The notes under the pieces: model-generated
What the model saw: the letters and a program-made list of their open reading frames with translations, nothing else
What the model was told of the DNA's origin: nothing
Database searches by the model: none
Assembly (NCBI GenBank): GCA_030632545.1
Contig: DAOVUO010000132.1
Span: 1-6,870, forward strand
Source of the DNA: Bacteroidales bacterium
Lineage (GTDB): Bacteria > Bacteroidota > Bacteroidia > Bacteroidales > DYOH01
Reading direction: 5' to 3'
Length of the DNA: 6,870 bases
Part shown: one piece after another, positions 5,871 through 6,870 of the stretch
Layout of the letters: each line of letters starts with the position of its first letter
Position numbering within the stretch: the first letter of the stretch is position 1
Translations under genes and position numbers: made by a program

Positions 5871-6431
5871 ATGCAAATGAAACATATACGTAAATGGGCA
5901 AGAATTCTGCACCGAGATTTAGGATTTTTCTTTTTTGCATCTTCGCTAATTTTTGGAGTTTCGGGTATAGCCTTAAATCATTTAAATGATTGGGATCCTA
6001 ATTACGTTGTTAAATCCAATTTTTATGAAACAAATTATAATTTTGCTCAGCGAGATTCAACAAGTATATATATTAATTTATTTCTGACAGAAATTAATGA
6101 GATTGACAATTATAAAACACATGCCTTTTTAGCTGGCAATCGACTAAAAATATATCTTAGTGGTGGTTCGTCGGTGCTAATAGATTTACTAACAAATAAT
6201 GCTGATGTAGAATTATTAAAAAAACGTGGGTTCTTCTACGATATAAACTATCTGCATTATAATCCACATGTTTGGTGGATGTGGTTTTCCGATTTTTTTG
6301 CAGCTTCTTTAATCTTTTTTGCACTAAGCTCGCTTGTAATGGTGCGTGGTAGAAAAGGTTTTTGGGGTAGAGGTGCAATTTATGTAGCACTTGGAGTATT
6401 AATTCCTAAAATAATATTGCACTTTTTTTGA
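5871..6431 (+). CDS. PepSY-associated TM helix protein
   Basis: This 186-residue inner-membrane protein resembles the Bacteroidota proteins annotated as PepSY-associated TM helix domain proteins, relatives of membrane parts of iron-siderophore reductases. The N-terminal RKWARILHRDLGFFFFASSLIFGVSGIALNHLNDWDPNY (8-45) is the family signature: HRDLG, then transmembrane helix 1 (about 18-36) and NH at its end. A soluble domain of about 90 residues follows (42-130). Next come LHYNPHVWWMWFSDFFAASLIFFALSSLVMVRG (128-160), holding helix 2, and helix 3 (about 168-186) at the extreme C-terminus. His14, His37, His129 and His133 near the membrane faces could bind haem or metal, but this is inference. The start was set at ATG 5871; ATG 5877 (184 residues) is equally plausible. 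An upstream TTG at 5829 is rejected because it overlaps the -7 box. No TonB receptor or ferric reductase gene is next to it here. Confidence 0.85.
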   Translation: MQMKHIRKWARILHRDLGFFFFASSLIFGVSGIALNHLNDWDPNYVVKSNFYETNYNFAQRDSTSIYINLFLTEINEIDNYKTHAFLAGNRLKIYLSGGSSVLIDLLTNNADVELLKKRGFFYDINYLHYNPHVWWMWFSDFFAASLIFFALSSLVMVRGRKGFWGRGAIYVALGVLIPKIILHFF

Positions 6432-6445
6432 TTTGAATTTTACCT

Positions 6446-6501
6446 GTCAATTGTCAATTACCAATTATCAATTGTCAATTAGCAATCGTCAATCGTCAAT
6501 T
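6446..6501. repeat. Heptamer array, eight units of GTCAATT type
   Basis: Eight contiguous 7-bp units fill 6446-6501 without gaps: GTCAATT, GTCAATT, ACCAATT, ATCAATT, GTCAATT, AGCAATC, GTCAATC, GTCAATT. The core CAAT is invariant; changes fall in the first two and last positions. It starts 15 bp after the stop codon of the PepSY-associated gene. Seven is not a multiple of three and no ORF uses it. Confidence 0.85.
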
Positions 6502-6507
6502 TTCCCC

Positions 6508-6541
6508 AGACGCTACTAGGTGCAAGCACGCTAGCAGGTCT
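6508..6541. repeat. GC-rich imperfect hairpin (34 nt)
   Basis: The stem arms AGACGCTACTAGGTG (6508-6522) and CACGCTAGCAGGTCT (6527-6541) close over a CAAG tetraloop with thirteen base pairs. One A/C mismatch and two single-base bulges (G6512 and G6530) interrupt it. The element is clearly richer in G+C than the surrounding sequence. It has no T-run on either side, so it is not a standard terminator. A REP/MITE-like dispersed element or a structured RNA segment is possible. Confidence 0.55.
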
Positions 6542-6550
6542 TAGACTGTC

Positions 6551-6620
6551 AAAACTCTTGCGATAGCCCAATCGTCAATCGTCAATCAAAAATCGTCAAT
6601 CTAAAACTCTTGCGATAGCC
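6551..6620. repeat. 18-bp direct repeat flanking a second heptamer array
   Basis: AAAACTCTTGCGATAGCC occurs at 6551-6568 and identically at 6603-6620, 52 bp apart. The interval contains a second in-register heptamer run (6567-6601): CCCAATC, GTCAATC, GTCAATC, AAAAATC, GTCAATC. The perfect identity of the 18-mers beside diverged heptamers suggests a recent segmental duplication or slippage event. Confidence 0.75.
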
Positions 6621-6662
6621 AAATAATAAATAGCAATTAATAAATAATAAATCAAAACAGTA

Positions 6663-6870
6663 CGAAAATTTTCTATTTTGCTTGGGTTAGAACCTGAACC
6701 TATGCGAAAATTTTCTATTTCGCTTGGGTTAGGACATGAACCTATTCGAATTTTTTCTATTTCGCTTGGGTTAGGACATGAACCTATTCGAAAATTTTCT
6801 ATTTCGCTTGGGTTAAGACTCGAACCTATGCTAATTTTTTCTATTTCGCTTAAGTTAGGACCTTAAGCTA
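6663..6870. repeat. 42-bp tandem repeat array, five copies, open at the window edge
   Basis: Copies begin at 6663, 6705, 6747, 6789 and 6831, exactly 42 bp apart; the last is cut at 40 bp by the window end. Each has an A/T block (CGAAAATTTTCTATTTCG in copies 2 and 4), then CTTGGGTTAG, a variable stretch and GAACCTAT. Copies 2 and 3 differ only at positions 5-6; copy 4 differs in the GACAT stretch and its last base; copies 1 and 5 are most diverged, copy 5 strongly so. The 14-residue plus-strand reading frame is open through the first four copies but stops in copy 5. All substitutions I compared change the encoded residue, so protein coding is unlikely. Confidence 0.9.

Larger units (their letters stand above)
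6432..6870. other. Gene-free repeat patch
   Basis: No convincing gene is present. The stretch is made almost entirely of short repeats: an eight-unit heptamer array, a GC-rich hairpin, two copies of an 18-mer flanking a five-unit heptamer array, an A/T-only spacer (about 6621-6653) with repeated AATAAATAAT-like words, and a 42-bp tandem array running off the right edge. There is no transposase, no target-site duplication that I can define, and no CRISPR-like alternation of constant repeats and unique spacers. Confidence 0.7.

Noticed and set aside
6157..6390. Minus-strand ORF inside the PepSY-associated gene
   Set aside because: Shadow of a membrane-protein coding region; no supporting features.
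6808..6826. tRNA T-arm-like word (GGTTCGAGTC on the minus strand) in the fourth 42-bp copy
   Set aside because: It arises from point differences within a tandem repeat, and no acceptor, D or anticodon arm is present around it.
6678..6866. Open frame of 62 codons across the 42-bp tandem array, starting with TTG
   Set aside because: It is a by-product of the period being divisible by three. The copy differences I compared change residues rather than fall at silent positions, copy 5 has an internal stop, and there is no initiation context.
6446..6870. CRISPR array
   Set aside because: The 42-bp units are contiguous without unique spacers, the heptamers are far too short, and no cas gene is visible.

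Overview
The window looks like ordinary chromosome from an AT-rich member of the Bacteroidota. Four things point there: translation starts that follow A/T-rich leaders without a Shine-Dalgarno sequence, several exact copies of the phylum's TAnnTTTG -7 promoter box, lipoproteins and secreted proteins of Bacteroidota style, and protein types (PepSY-associated TM protein, lipid-anchored S41 peptidase, OB-fold-like lipoprotein) common in that phylum. The exact lineage cannot be named from the sequence alone.

Layout. Positions 1-1303 (minus) hold most of nadB, L-aspartate oxidase, cut at its C-terminus by the window edge. A 294-bp divergent spacer separates it from a plus-strand pair: a secreted probable beta-barrel protein of unknown function (1598-2398) and, 9 bp later, a lipid-anchored S41-family peptidase (2408-3427). 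A small STAS/SpoIIAA-like protein (3433-3804, minus) converges on the peptidase with 5 bp between the stop codons. Then come anmK (3948-5012, plus; anhydro-MurNAc kinase), a lipoprotein with a probable OB-fold (5088-5636, plus) closed by a clear intrinsic terminator (5662-5702), and a PepSY-associated three-helix membrane protein (5871-6431, plus). The last 439 bp carry no credible gene. They form a dense patch of non-coding repeats: a heptamer array, a GC-rich hairpin, a second heptamer array, a duplicated 18-mer and a 42-bp tandem array that runs to the window edge.

How the genes relate. Most are independent housekeeping or envelope functions: NAD synthesis (nadB), cell-wall recycling (anmK), envelope proteolysis (S41 peptidase with its outer-membrane partner) and a membrane protein. 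Only the 1598-3427 pair looks like a real operon. The most interesting regulatory signal is an exact FNR/Crp-type palindrome, TTGAT-N4-ATCAA at 5019-5032. It sits about 42 bp upstream of the predicted start of transcription of the OB-fold lipoprotein, the geometry of a class II activator site. I see no defence system, prophage, CRISPR array, transposase or RNA gene. The repeat patch at the right end is the least explained part of the window.
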